This document shows positions 1 through 8,623 of a DNA stretch of 32,312 bases, piece after piece. The first letter of the stretch is position 1. Each line of letters starts with the position of its first letter. Origin of the DNA: Methyloceanibacter sp. (GTDB lineage Bacteria > Pseudomonadota > Alphaproteobacteria > Rhizobiales > Methyloligellaceae); NCBI GenBank assembly GCA_016649675.1, contig JAENXG010000003.1, positions 1 to 32,312 of the forward strand, read 5' to 3'. Position numbers and translations under genes: made by a program. Below the pieces are notes generated by a model, which saw nothing but the letters and a program-made list of their open reading frames with translations, ran no database searches and was not told the DNA's origin.

Positions 1-1
1 C

Positions 2-130
2 GGTGGCGCCAGGCTCGTAGAGCTCGATCGATACTTGAATGATCAAGGCTTTGTGGAAATCGCGCGCAACGCATTCGCGCAGAGGGACGCGGGCGGGACC
101 TATTGGGACGTCGTCTGGAAGCGCAGCTGA
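2..130 (+). CDS. C-terminal fragment of a CDS truncated by the window edge; possibly an FkbM-like methyltransferase
   Basis: Open frame from position 2 reads GGARLVELDRYLNDQGFVEIARNAFAQRDAGGTYWDVVWKRS* and stops at TGA 128-130. The family guess rests only on the style of the C-terminus. Confidence 0.45.
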   Translation, partial: GGARLVELDRYLNDQGFVEIARNAFAQRDAGGTYWDVVWKRS

Positions 131-192
131 CTATCGTCCCCTGTTCCAATCTTGCGACGAGATCGGGACTGTTTGTTTCTCCGCAATACGTT

Positions 193-1218
193 TTAGCGGC
201 GGACAGTCTCGATGATGGTCAGGCCTGAGCGGGTCGGCGTTACTTTCGACATCGCGAGGCCTGTTTGCGACAGCAACCGCTCGAGCTGCTCAAGACTTCG
301 ACCCCGCCCGCCAGAGATCGTCATCATGTGTAGATCGACGATGACGGCTGCCGGGTCCTCCACCGCGCGCTTAGGAAGGAGGCGCTCGATGATGAGCAGC
401 CGCGCGGCCTCAGGCATGGCCGAACGGCAATTGCGCAAGATCGCAAGGCTTTCAGCGTCCCCCCATTGCTGAAGCACGCTCTTCAAGAGATACAGATCGG
501 CCTTGACCGGGACCGCGCTCAGGAAATCGCCGCCCACGCATTGGACGCGCTCGGCCACGCCAAGCGACTGCAAGAAGGGCTTTGCCGTCTCTAGCGTTTG
601 CGGTCGATCGAACAAGACGCCGTCGACATGCGGGTTGGCCCTCACCACCGCAGCGATCAGGCCGCCGCCACCATCGCCGATATCGGCGACGGTGCAAATA
701 TCGCAGACATCCAACGCATCGATGATTCCCTCAGCCTGGGCGAGCGTCTCCTTTGCCAAATAGGAATTGAAAATGTCGCCTTGCTCCCGGTGCAAGCCTC
801 GCCACTCCCACACCGTCATGCCGAACACCTGCTCGAAGGCAGGCGAGCCCGTTTGCAGGCAGGAAACAAGATTGGCCCAGGGCTGCCAATATTGCTCGAC
901 GACGATCAGGACTTTCTCGGCGAGATGCGACGGCGCGCCGGACTGCAGAGAGTGCCCGGCACGCGCCAAGGCGAAGGTCTTGTCGGGCAGCTCCTCGCAA
1001 ACGCCGAGGGCGCATAAGCCACGCAAGAAGCGAAAGAGATGCGGGGGCGAGAGGACCAATTCCTCGGCCAGGTGCTCGGCGGTCCAGGCTCGCGTCCCCA
1101 TCCTGTCGGGCAGACCGAGCTTGACCGCGGCATAGACAAGAGCGGACGCATGGTAGGCCTCGATCTGGAGGCGGAGACGCTCCTCGAACGAGCCTTGCTC
1201 GTCGCAGCCCTCGGTCAT
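193..1218 (-). CDS. O-methyltransferase-like protein (Methyltransf_2 / acetylserotonin-OMT-like fold)
   Basis: Protein from MTEGCDEQGSFEERLRLQIEAYHASALVYAAVKLGLPD contains VADIGDGGGGLIAAVV, GVLFDRPQTLE, LKSVLQQWGDAESLAILRNCRSAMP and RLLIIERLLP. ATG at 1218 overlaps the upstream hydrolase stop (ATGA); the 398-aa ORF extends further upstream without family support. Confidence 0.85.
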   Translation of the reverse strand: MTEGCDEQGSFEERLRLQIEAYHASALVYAAVKLGLPDRMGTRAWTAEHLAEELVLSPPHLFRFLRGLCALGVCEELPDKTFALARAGHSLQSGAPSHLAEKVLIVVEQYWQPWANLVSCLQTGSPAFEQVFGMTVWEWRGLHREQGDIFNSYLAKETLAQAEGIIDALDVCDICTVADIGDGGGGLIAAVVRANPHVDGVLFDRPQTLETAKPFLQSLGVAERVQCVGGDFLSAVPVKADLYLLKSVLQQWGDAESLAILRNCRSAMPEAARLLIIERLLPKRAVEDPAAVIVDLHMMTISGGRGRSLEQLERLLSQTGLAMSKVTPTRSGLTIIETVRR

Positions 1219-2222
1219 TGTGCGTGCTCTCCCCAGGACGCCGGATCGCGCACCGCCTCGACCACCTGGCGCACGGCATCGGTGACTAGAGCGGGCTGCT
1301 CGAGCTGGATGTAATGGTCGCTCTCGATCGCGATGACGTGGCGGGTATCGGGCAGCAAGGCGGCGAGCTCGTCTTGCCCCTTGCGCCACGCCGCCTCGAA
1401 CGCGTCTTGCGAGAACTCGGCCGGCACGTTCGGCGGAAGCGCGACCGGCTTGGCGCGCGACAGAACGAAGAGCAGAAGACCATAGAGTGGGCTTTGCGCC
1501 GCCTCTTGCTCCATGCGCTCCGAGGCCGCGCCGAAATCGATTCTTTCGAGATCGCGATAAGACTCAAGTCCGGGGGGCGCGGGGTCGGAAAGCTTGAGGT
1601 AAGCCGCCCATTGCTCGGGGCCGAGCAACTTCGGCATGGCTTCGGGCCAGGCATCGACCAGGACAAGCCCGGCAACGTCGTTGCGATAGGTGCTGGCATA
1701 GAGCCGCGCGAAGATACCGCCGAGGGAGTGCGCCACGAGCACGTAAGGCCCCTGGATGTTCGCCGCATCGAGCAGATCGTGCAGCTCGTAGGCGACCGCC
1801 TCGGCGGTGCGCGGCATGGGCACGGGCTCGCTGCGACTCAAATGCGTGGCATCGAGGATGGTGCCCGGGCGGTCATAGGTGCACACCCTCGTGAACCCGG
1901 AGACGGCATCAAAGACGGGGGTAAGTCCTGGCCCCGGCGGGGTGGTCCAGATCTCGGCATTATTGCGATAGCCGGCGATGAGGACCACCGTGGGGCTGCC
2001 GGTCCCCTTGCATTCGACGTAGAGCTTCCGCCCGTCCACATCGACCGGCCCCGCGAAATCGCGTTGGGTGGAAGCCGGCGCGGCTCGCGCGGTTGCGGGA
2101 ATGGTGAGCAGGATCAGCGCGATAAGCGCAGCTGCGCCGAAGTGCGGCTTGGTTGTTGGCAAGGCAATGACCCACGCTGACTGGTTGTCCGGCCCCGCTT
2201 CTATCACGCCGAAGGGTGGCAT
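1215..2222 (-). CDS. alpha/beta hydrolase with N-terminal signal/TM segment
   Basis: HSLGG nucleophile elbow; VVLIAGYRNNAEIW oxyanion region; hydrophobic N-terminus AAALIALILLTIPATARAA. Start codon uncertain. Confidence 0.85.
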   Translation of the reverse strand: MPPFGVIEAGPDNQSAWVIALPTTKPHFGAAALIALILLTIPATARAAPASTQRDFAGPVDVDGRKLYVECKGTGSPTVVLIAGYRNNAEIWTTPPGPGLTPVFDAVSGFTRVCTYDRPGTILDATHLSRSEPVPMPRTAEAVAYELHDLLDAANIQGPYVLVAHSLGGIFARLYASTYRNDVAGLVLVDAWPEAMPKLLGPEQWAAYLKLSDPAPPGLESYRDLERIDFGAASERMEQEAAQSPLYGLLLFVLSRAKPVALPPNVPAEFSQDAFEAAWRKGQDELAALLPDTRHVIAIESDHYIQLEQPALVTDAVRQVVEAVRDPASWGEHAQ

Positions 2223-2331
2223 GCGCCACCGGAGGCTCGTGGCGTGGCGCCCCCAGCCGGTCTCCTCCTATCGGGAGAGGGTATCTAGGAGAGTCATTGC
2301 CGACTCGAAGACGCTGCTATAACCACCGGCC

Positions 2332-3903
2332 ATGTCGGACGAAATGCCTAAGCCCGCGCAAGACCGCGTCCTCATCGTCGATTTCGGCAGCCAGGTGACG
2401 CAGCTTATCGCGCGCCGCGTGCGCGAGGCCGGCGTCTATTCCGAGATCGTGCCGTTCGACAAGGCGGAAGCAGCGCTGGGGCCGGTTCCGCCCAAGGCCA
2501 TCATCCTGTCGGGCGGTCCGGCCAGCGTGCACGAGACCGGCACTCCGCAGGCCGCGCAGGCGCTCTTTACGGCCGGGGTGCCCGTGCTCGGCATCTGCTA
2601 TGGCGAGCAGGCCATGGTGGCGGCGTTGGGCGGCCAGGTCGAAGGCGGGCATACCAGAGAGTTCGGCCGCGCCGAGCTACAGATCATCGACGAGACCCCG
2701 CTGTTCGACGGCGTCTTTCAGGAGGGCGAGCGCGCGCCCGTCTGGATGAGCCATGGCGACCGTGTGACCAGGCTGCCGCCGGGCTTCCGCGCCGTGGGGA
2801 TCTCTACGGGCGCGCCGTTCGCGGCCATCGCCGACGACTCGCGGCGGCTCTACGGGCTCCAGTTCCATCCCGAAGTGGTGCACACGCCGAAAGGCGCGGC
2901 CTTGCTCGCGAACTTCGTCCGTACCATCGCCGGCTGCCCGGGCGATTGGACCATGACCCAGTTCCGCGCGCGCGAGATCGCGCGCATCCGCGAGCAGGTG
3001 GGCGACGGCCACGTCATTTGCGGGCTGTCGGGCGGGGTCGATTCTGCCGTCGCCGCGCTGCTGATCCATGAGGCGATCGGCGAGCAGCTGACTTGCATCT
3101 TCGTTGATCACGGCCTCCTGCGCGAGGCCGAGGCGACGGAGGTCGTCGAGCTGTTCCGCGGCCACTACAATATCCCGCTCGTCGCGGTCGATGCCGCCGC
3201 GCGGTTTCTCGATGCGCTGCAAGGCGTCACCGACCCCGAAGTGAAGCGCAAGATGATCGGCAAGCTGTTCGTCGATGTGTTCGAGGCGGAAGCGGACCGG
3301 TTGGGCCATGTCGAGTTCCTGGCGCAGGGCACGCTCTATCCCGACGTGATCGAGAGCGTCTCGGCGACCGGCGGGCCGTCCGCCACCATCAAATCGCACC
3401 ACAATGTCGGGGGCTTGCCCGAGCGCATGCGGCTCAAGCTGATCGAGCCCTTGCGCGAACTGTTCAAGGACGAGGTGCGGGTGCTCGGCCGCGAGCTGGG
3501 GCTTCCGCCCGCCTTCGTCAATCGCCACCCTTTCCCGGGCCCTGGCCTCGCCATCCGCATCCCCGGCGAGGTGACCGAGGAGAAGCTCGCGATTCTACGC
3601 AAGGCCGACGCCATCTATCTCGACGAGATCAGGAAGCGCGGCCTCTACGACAAGATCTGGCAGGCCTTTGCCGTGCTGTTGCCCGTCCGCACCGTCGGCG
3701 TGATGGGAGACGCCCGCACCTATGACTTCGTCTGCGCGCTGCGCGCCGTCACCTCGCTCGACGGCATGACCGCCGATTATTACGACTTCTCCCATGAATT
3801 CTTGGGGGCTGCCGCACGGCGCATCATCAACGAGGTGCGCGGCATCAACCGCGTGGTCTACGACATCACCTCCAAACCCCCCGGAACCATCGAGTGGGAG
3901 TAG
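2332..3903 (+). CDS. guaA: GMP synthase (glutamine-hydrolysing)
   Basis: 523 aa; GATase GICYGEQ; PP-loop [13 protein letters not shown]-terminal [21 protein letters not shown]...PPGTIEWE. Confidence 0.98.
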   Translation: MSDEMPKPAQDRVLIVDFGSQVTQLIARRVREAGVYSEIVPFDKAEAALGPVPPKAIILSGGPASVHETGTPQAAQALFTAGVPVLGICYGEQAMVAALGGQVEGGHTREFGRAELQIIDETPLFDGVFQEGERAPVWMSHGDRVTRLPPGFRAVGISTGAPFAAIADDSRRLYGLQFHPEVVHTPKGAALLANFVRTIAGCPGDWTMTQFRAREIARIREQVGDGHVICGLSGGVDSAVAALLIHEAIGEQLTCIFVDHGLLREAEATEVVELFRGHYNIPLVAVDAAARFLDALQGVTDPEVKRKMIGKLFVDVFEAEADRLGHVEFLAQGTLYPDVIESVSATGGPSATIKSHHNVGGLPERMRLKLIEPLRELFKDEVRVLGRELGLPPAFVNRHPFPGPGLAIRIPGEVTEEKLAILRKADAIYLDEIRKRGLYDKIWQAFAVLLPVRTVGVMGDARTYDFVCALRAVTSLDGMTADYYDFSHEFLGAAARRIINEVRGINRVVYDITSKPPGTIEWE

Positions 3904-4051
3904 CGGCGCCATTTGCCTCCGTCATGCTGGCGAAGCTGGTATCCCGCGCGAGATACGATGCTTCCGCTTGTGACCCGAAGCGGACGTTTGTTGTCAGAAT
4001 CTCGAGTTCTGAGTTTTCGCGGTAAAATCGCATTGGCGCAGAGGCCTGCGG

Positions 4052-5026
4052 CTACGGGCAGCTCTTTACGCCGCCGTCCTGCGACGCCGCGCCTGAGGAT
4101 GCGGCCGGTTCGGCCAGTTCTGGAAAGTCGCGCGGCAAGGCTGCCAAGATAGCCCGCATATCATTGTAGCGGGAGGGATGGTCTGCGCTGCCCAGGACCA
4201 CGGCGATGATCGTCTGCCCGCTTGGCGCCCGCCACCCCACGACGAGATGGTAGATGTTCTTGCTGACATGCGATCCCGTCTTTGCCCCAATGATATCCTC
4301 TTCGCCGAGCATCTCGATGGTGCTGTCGAGCGTGACCGTACGCGCCTCTGGTCCGCCGATGCTTAGCGTTCGCCGCGCGCACCGCCAAAACGGCAGCAAT
4401 CTCGCATCGCGAAAGATGGTGCGCCCCATCAGCCCCACGTCGCGAGCCGTTGCAACGTTTGACGGGGAAAGACCGTAGGGATCGGCAAATTGCGTGTGTT
4501 TTGCGCCAAGGCCGGCGGCGGCGGATCGCATCTCCTGTACGAAGCGCTTGATCGAGCTGCCGCGCTTCTTTTCTTGGGCGAGGATCGCACGTCCGACGTG
4601 ATCGGCGACGGCGAGCGCGGCATCGTTTCCGGAGACCAGCAGCATGCCGTAAAGCAGGTTCTCCAAGCTCCAGACGTCGCCTTTGCGAAGGCCTGCCGTC
4701 GACCCGGGCACAAGATCCGCCTGGGTGATCGTCTCGGTGTCGGACAGCTGCCCGCCCAGGCGCTGCACCAGGACATAGGCGGTGATCAATTTCGTGATGC
4801 TCAGGATCCTGAACGCTTTGTCTTCATTCTTCCGATAATGGGGCTGCCCGGTGTCGGCATCGAGCACGAAGACGGCGGAAGCGGTCACCTTAGGCGGAGC
4901 GATCGCGTCTTGGCCGAACGCGTGGCCAGAGATCAGCGCGACTGCCGCGATCGCGGCGGCACGGAGCGCGAAGCCGGGCAGCGGACCGCGCTTCTCTCCT
5001 CGGTCAGAGGTCGGGGCGAAGATCAT
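4052..5026 (-). CDS. D-alanyl-D-alanine carboxypeptidase family (PBP5/6-like)
   Basis: Three penicillin-binding motifs: SITK (SxxK), SGN, KTG. Signal peptide after the likely start MIFAPTSDRGEKRG; the ORF track extends to 5113. Confidence 0.92.
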   Translation of the reverse strand: MIFAPTSDRGEKRGPLPGFALRAAAIAAVALISGHAFGQDAIAPPKVTASAVFVLDADTGQPHYRKNEDKAFRILSITKLITAYVLVQRLGGQLSDTETITQADLVPGSTAGLRKGDVWSLENLLYGMLLVSGNDAALAVADHVGRAILAQEKKRGSSIKRFVQEMRSAAAGLGAKHTQFADPYGLSPSNVATARDVGLMGRTIFRDARLLPFWRCARRTLSIGGPEARTVTLDSTIEMLGEEDIIGAKTGSHVSKNIYHLVVGWRAPSGQTIIAVVLGSADHPSRYNDMRAILAALPRDFPELAEPAASSGAASQDGGVKSCP

Positions 5027-5152
5027 CTCGGAGTCATAGCGGAAGGGCCGCGCCAAACGGAAGCGGCCTGGAAGGAATGTCGGGTTCCGGCACAAAGCCG
5101 AACGACGTTTCAAGACTTATCCCCGCATCGCGAATCGCATTTATCCTGCTCC

Positions 5153-5206
5153 CACCTCGTCCGTTGAGGGGCGCACCATGAGGCGTCGTGACAGCGGGAC
5201 GAGGTG
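5153..5206. repeat. 10-bp perfect inverted repeat, CACCTCGTCC (5153-5162) and GGACGAGGTG (5197-5206)
   Basis: Arms read directly; 34-nt spacer. Confidence 0.7.
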
Positions 5207-5398
5207 CGGTGCCCTGCGGGCCGGTTTCGCAAGACCGGCACTCGGGCGGCGCCCGCCCGGGTCCATTACGAGGCCCCGCCAGGATGACCGTAAGGCCTTC
5301 ACCAAACGCGACCCGTTCCCTCCCGATGCGAGGCCAAACGACGGGACGCGGGGCACTTACGGCGAAAGCGCGGTCCGGCGCCGATAAATTGCCGCGAC

Positions 5399-5485
5399 TG
5401 GCGCGCCGAAAGGCGCCCGCGTGCCGCAAGGCACGAGCCAAAGGTTTGCGCTTTTCGGCGCGCCATCCCCTCATCTTGATGAGGG
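5399..5485. repeat. Composite hairpin element: 18-bp stem with one mismatch (5399-5416/5448-5465), internal GCAA-tetraloop hairpin (5420-5435), adjacent CTTG-loop hairpin (5468-5485)
   Basis: TGGCGCGCCGAAAGGCGC pairs with GCGCTTTTCGGCGCGCCA; CGTGCC-GCAA-GGCACG; CCCTCAT-CTTG-ATGAGGG. Confidence 0.75.
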
Positions 5486-5639
5486 CACTCTGGCAAGTCC
5501 CGGACGCAACCCCGTCGCGGCGATGACGTCGCGTGCCTACGAGAAGGAAGGCGACGTTGGGGAACCGGTTGCAATTGACGGCCGGGCTGTCCCAAGCTTT
5601 GTTCGTGGGCACGCAGTAGGCACAAGGATCAATCTCGCC

Positions 5640-6368
5640 ATGATCGCTGCTGACACCCATCTGCAGATCGGCTCGTTGTTGTTCGACGGATTGGACCAGA
5701 TCGATCTGACCGGCCCCTTTGAGGTTCTGTCCCGCCTCCCGAATGCGACCTACCGCGTGTTCGCCAAGACCGTCGAGCCGGTGCGCGATGTGCGCGGCCT
5801 GTGCTTGACGCCCGATGCTTTGCTAAAGGACGCGCCGCAGCTCGACGTCCTGCATATCCCGGGGGGCCACGGGCAGGAGGCATTGGAGGACGAGGAGGTG
5901 CTCTCGTGAGTGCGGCGTCAGGCGGAGGGTGCGCGATGCGTCTTCTCGGTGTGCACCGGCGCGCTGATCTTGGGGGCCGCCGGCCTGCTTAAGGGGCGCC
6001 GGGCGACGACGCACTGGGGTTCCTTCCATTTGCTGCCGTTTTTCGGCGCTGTTCCAATCGACGAGCGGGTGGTCAAAGACGGGAAGTTTGTCTTTGCGGC
6101 CGGTGTGACGGCGGGCATCGACGGGGCCCTTCACGTTGCCGCCGATCTCCGCGGCGATGAGGTCGCCCAGACCTTGCAGCTCTATATGCAATACGCGCCC
6201 GAGCCGCCGTTCGACAGCGGTACGCCGAAGACGGCGCCTTCGTCTGTGTTGGAAACCGCTCGGCGTTCGGGGGAAGCGATCACGGCACAGCGCGAGCAGA
6301 CGGCGCGGCGCGTGGCCGCGCGGCTTGGCATCGACGTGAGTCATTTGGTTTCGGGGTCAAACCGGTGA
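5640..6368 (+). pseudogene. DJ-1/PfpI family, isonitrile (cyclohexyl-isocyanide) hydratase-like, interrupted by in-frame TGA at 5907-5909
   Basis: MIAADTHLQIGSLLFDGLDQIDLTGPFEVLS...IPGGHGQEALEDEEVLS*VRRQAEGARCVFSVCTGALILGAAGLLKGRRATTHWGS...AGVTAGIDGALHVAADL. Both halves are in the same frame and each matches the family. Confidence 0.85.
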
Positions 6369-6524
6369 TCCTCGGCGTAGCCGACGCTTCGGCCGTCATG
6401 CCCGGGAACGCTTGTATCCGGTGACCAGCGGCCTTCGTGATGGCCCCGAATTGCGGTTCTTGTTGACGGAGCGGCCATCCGTAAGCTTTGCTGCTGGTTC
6501 GAGGTAAAGGGGGGGCATCCATCC

Positions 6525-6887
6525 ATGAACTTCGATTGGAAGCAATTCTATCTTTCGGCCCAGGGCCGCGTGAACCGGCAGCAATTCTGGCTTCGCCTGG
6601 TTCTTCCCTGCTTTATCGCCAGCATTGTTCTGGCCTTGATCGATATGGCGATCGGGACGTATGACAAGCAGGACGGAATTGGGCTGTTGAGCGGCATTTT
6701 TTCGCTTGCAGTCCTGGTTCCGGCCATCCTCATCTACATCAAGCGCTGGCATGACCGCGACAAGTCGGGATGGTGGAACTTGATCTTGCTGATCCCTATC
6801 GTCGGCGCGATCTGGTTCTTGGTCGAGGTCGGCTTCCTCGCCGGAACGCCCGGTCCGAACCGCTTCGGACCGCCGGTCACGGATTAA
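6525..6887 (+). CDS. DUF805 family membrane protein
   Basis: 120 aa; GRVNRQQFW, IKRWHDRDKSGWW, several TM segments, GTPGPNRFG near the C-terminus. Confidence 0.9.
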   Translation: MNFDWKQFYLSAQGRVNRQQFWLRLVLPCFIASIVLALIDMAIGTYDKQDGIGLLSGIFSLAVLVPAILIYIKRWHDRDKSGWWNLILLIPIVGAIWFLVEVGFLAGTPGPNRFGPPVTD

Positions 6888-6920
6888 GAGGCGAGGGCGG
6901 TTGCGCGCTAGGCTGGACTC

Positions 6921-7490
6921 ATGACCCTGCTCATCATCGGCATTGCCGTCTTTCTCGGCCTTCATCTGCTGCCGACCGTTGCCGGCTTGCGCGAGAGGCT
7001 GATCGGCTGGTTGGGCGAGAACGGCTACAAGGCGTTCTTCTCGCTGCTCTCCGTCGCGAGCTTCGTGCTCCTGGTCTACGGCTTCGCGCGGGCACCGCTC
7101 ATCCAGGTTTGGTCGCCGCCCTCGTGGACGCGGTGGGTGGCGGTCGTCCTCATGCTACCGGCCTTCATCTTCCTGGTCGCGGCCTATGTGCCGGGGCGGA
7201 TCAAGGCGAGGCTCAAGCATCCGTTCCTCATCGCCATCAAGATCTGGGCGCTCGCCCATCTCATCGCCAATGGCGACCTCGCCTCCATCATCCTGTTCGC
7301 CTCGTTCCTGGCTTATGCCGCCTATGACCGCATCACCTTGAAGAGGCGCGAGGCGACCGGGCTGATCACCGTGCCGGCGACGGGGCCGCCGCGCAACGAC
7401 GTCATCGCCGTGGTGCTCGGCGCCGCTCTCTACGTGGCCTTCTTGGTATGGCTGCACCCGCTCCTGATCGGCACCAGGCCGCTTCCTTGA
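6921..7490 (+). CDS. NnrU family protein
   Basis: 189 aa polytopic protein; HPFLIAIKIWALAHLIANGDLASIILFASFLAYAAYDRI is characteristic of the family. Confidence 0.88.
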   Translation: MTLLIIGIAVFLGLHLLPTVAGLRERLIGWLGENGYKAFFSLLSVASFVLLVYGFARAPLIQVWSPPSWTRWVAVVLMLPAFIFLVAAYVPGRIKARLKHPFLIAIKIWALAHLIANGDLASIILFASFLAYAAYDRITLKRREATGLITVPATGPPRNDVIAVVLGAALYVAFLVWLHPLLIGTRPLP

Positions 7491-7554
7491 TCGTTAGGGT
7501 CCTCGCAGCCGCTTTTTTGCGCTGCAAAACTCCCTATATCTCTGCCATAAGATC

Positions 7555-7598
7555 AAGGGGTCTCCGCCGTTCTTGAAAGGGGTCTCCGCCGTTCTTGA
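7555..7598. repeat. Perfect 22-bp tandem duplication (AAGGGGTCTCCGCCGTTCTTGA x2)
   Basis: Identical copies at 7555-7576 and 7577-7598, immediately upstream of the panB start. Confidence 0.9.
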
Positions 7599-7612
7599 GG
7601 AGTCTGGAAGAC

Positions 7613-8473
7613 GTGTCCCAGGAATTTGCCATCAAGCGCGTGACCGCGCCGGACATCGCCAAGCGCAAAGGGGGCGCCCCGATCGTGGGGCTCACCGCCT
7701 ATCACGCCCATACCGCGCGCATCATCGACCCTCACGTCGATTTCCTCCTCGTCGGCGACTCCCTCGGCATGGTGATGCATGGCTACGAGACGACCGTGCC
7801 GGTGCCGCTCGATCTCATGATCATGCATGCCCAGGCCGTGGTGCGGGGCTCGAGCCGCGCTCTCGTCGTGGTCGACATGCCGTTCGGCTCCTATGAGGAG
7901 AACCCGTCGATCGCCTTCCGCAACGCCGCTCGCGTGCTGAAGGAGACGGGCTGCGGCGCGATCAAGCTCGAAGGCGGCGCCCATATGGCTGAGACCATCC
8001 GCTATCTCACCGAGCGCGGCATCCCGGTGATGAGCCATATCGGCATGACGCCCCAGGCCATCAACACCATCGGCAGCTTCAAGCCCCGCGGCCGCTTCCG
8101 CTCGGAATGGGCGGCATTCGAGGCGGATGCCCGCGCCATCGCCGAGGCCGGCGCCTTCGCCGTCGTGATCGAGGCCCTTGCCGAGCTCCTCGCCGCGCGC
8201 ATCACCAAGCAGATCCCGATCCCCACCATCGGCATCGGCGCTTCGGCCGAGTGCGATGGGCAAATCCTCGTGCTCGAGGACATGCTCGGGCTCTCCCCGC
8301 GCGTGCCCAAATTCGTCAAGGAATATGCTCAGATCGGCGACGGCATCGAGGCTGCCGTGAAGGCGTTTGCGGGCGAGGTCCGCACCAGAGCCTTCCCCTC
8401 CGCCGAGTACACTTATCCGATGTGCGACGAAGCGCCAGAAGTCACGAAAAAGACCAAAATGACAGGCAGTTAG
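7613..8473 (+). CDS. panB: 3-methyl-2-oxobutanoate hydroxymethyltransferase
   Basis: [48 protein letters not shown] and GAIKLEGG motifs. GTG at 7613 has AGGAG about 10 nt upstream; the track uses TTG at 7595. Confidence 0.97.
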   Translation: MSQEFAIKRVTAPDIAKRKGGAPIVGLTAYHAHTARIIDPHVDFLLVGDSLGMVMHGYETTVPVPLDLMIMHAQAVVRGSSRALVVVDMPFGSYEENPSIAFRNAARVLKETGCGAIKLEGGAHMAETIRYLTERGIPVMSHIGMTPQAINTIGSFKPRGRFRSEWAAFEADARAIAEAGAFAVVIEALAELLAARITKQIPIPTIGIGASAECDGQILVLEDMLGLSPRVPKFVKEYAQIGDGIEAAVKAFAGEVRTRAFPSAEYTYPMCDEAPEVTKKTKMTGS

Positions 8474-8562
8474 CCTCGTTCGGGCCTCTCACTTACCTCA
8501 TCGGCCGATTGGCCCCTCGGCTCTTTACCTTGCGCACGCAAGAGGCCTTCACTATACGGCGG

Positions 8563-8584
8563 GAGGAGCCGCAGGCGGCTCCTC
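8563..8584. repeat. 22-bp near-perfect palindrome GAGGAGCCGCAGGCGGCTCCTC
   Basis: 10-bp stem with a 2-nt centre; lies between panB and the TPR gene. Confidence 0.6.
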
Positions 8585-8623
8585 AAGACATCCGCCTCGT
8601 CACGTCATAAGAGTCCGCTGCCG

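Noticed and set aside
2265-2291. CTCCTA...TAGGAG hairpin upstream of guaA as a possible riboswitch
   Set aside because: Only 6 bp, no conserved riboswitch core visible.
2677-3528. 283-aa minus-strand ORF
   Set aside because: Antisense to guaA.
5210-5490. Structured region as RNase P RNA, tmRNA, 4.5S or 6S RNA
   Set aside because: None of the conserved core sequences I know for these RNAs were seen on either strand.
5034-5660. 208-aa minus-strand ORF and other ORFs in the dac-pfpI gap
   Set aside because: They read through hairpin-rich DNA, have no family signature, and several overlapping frames are equally open; non-coding is more likely.
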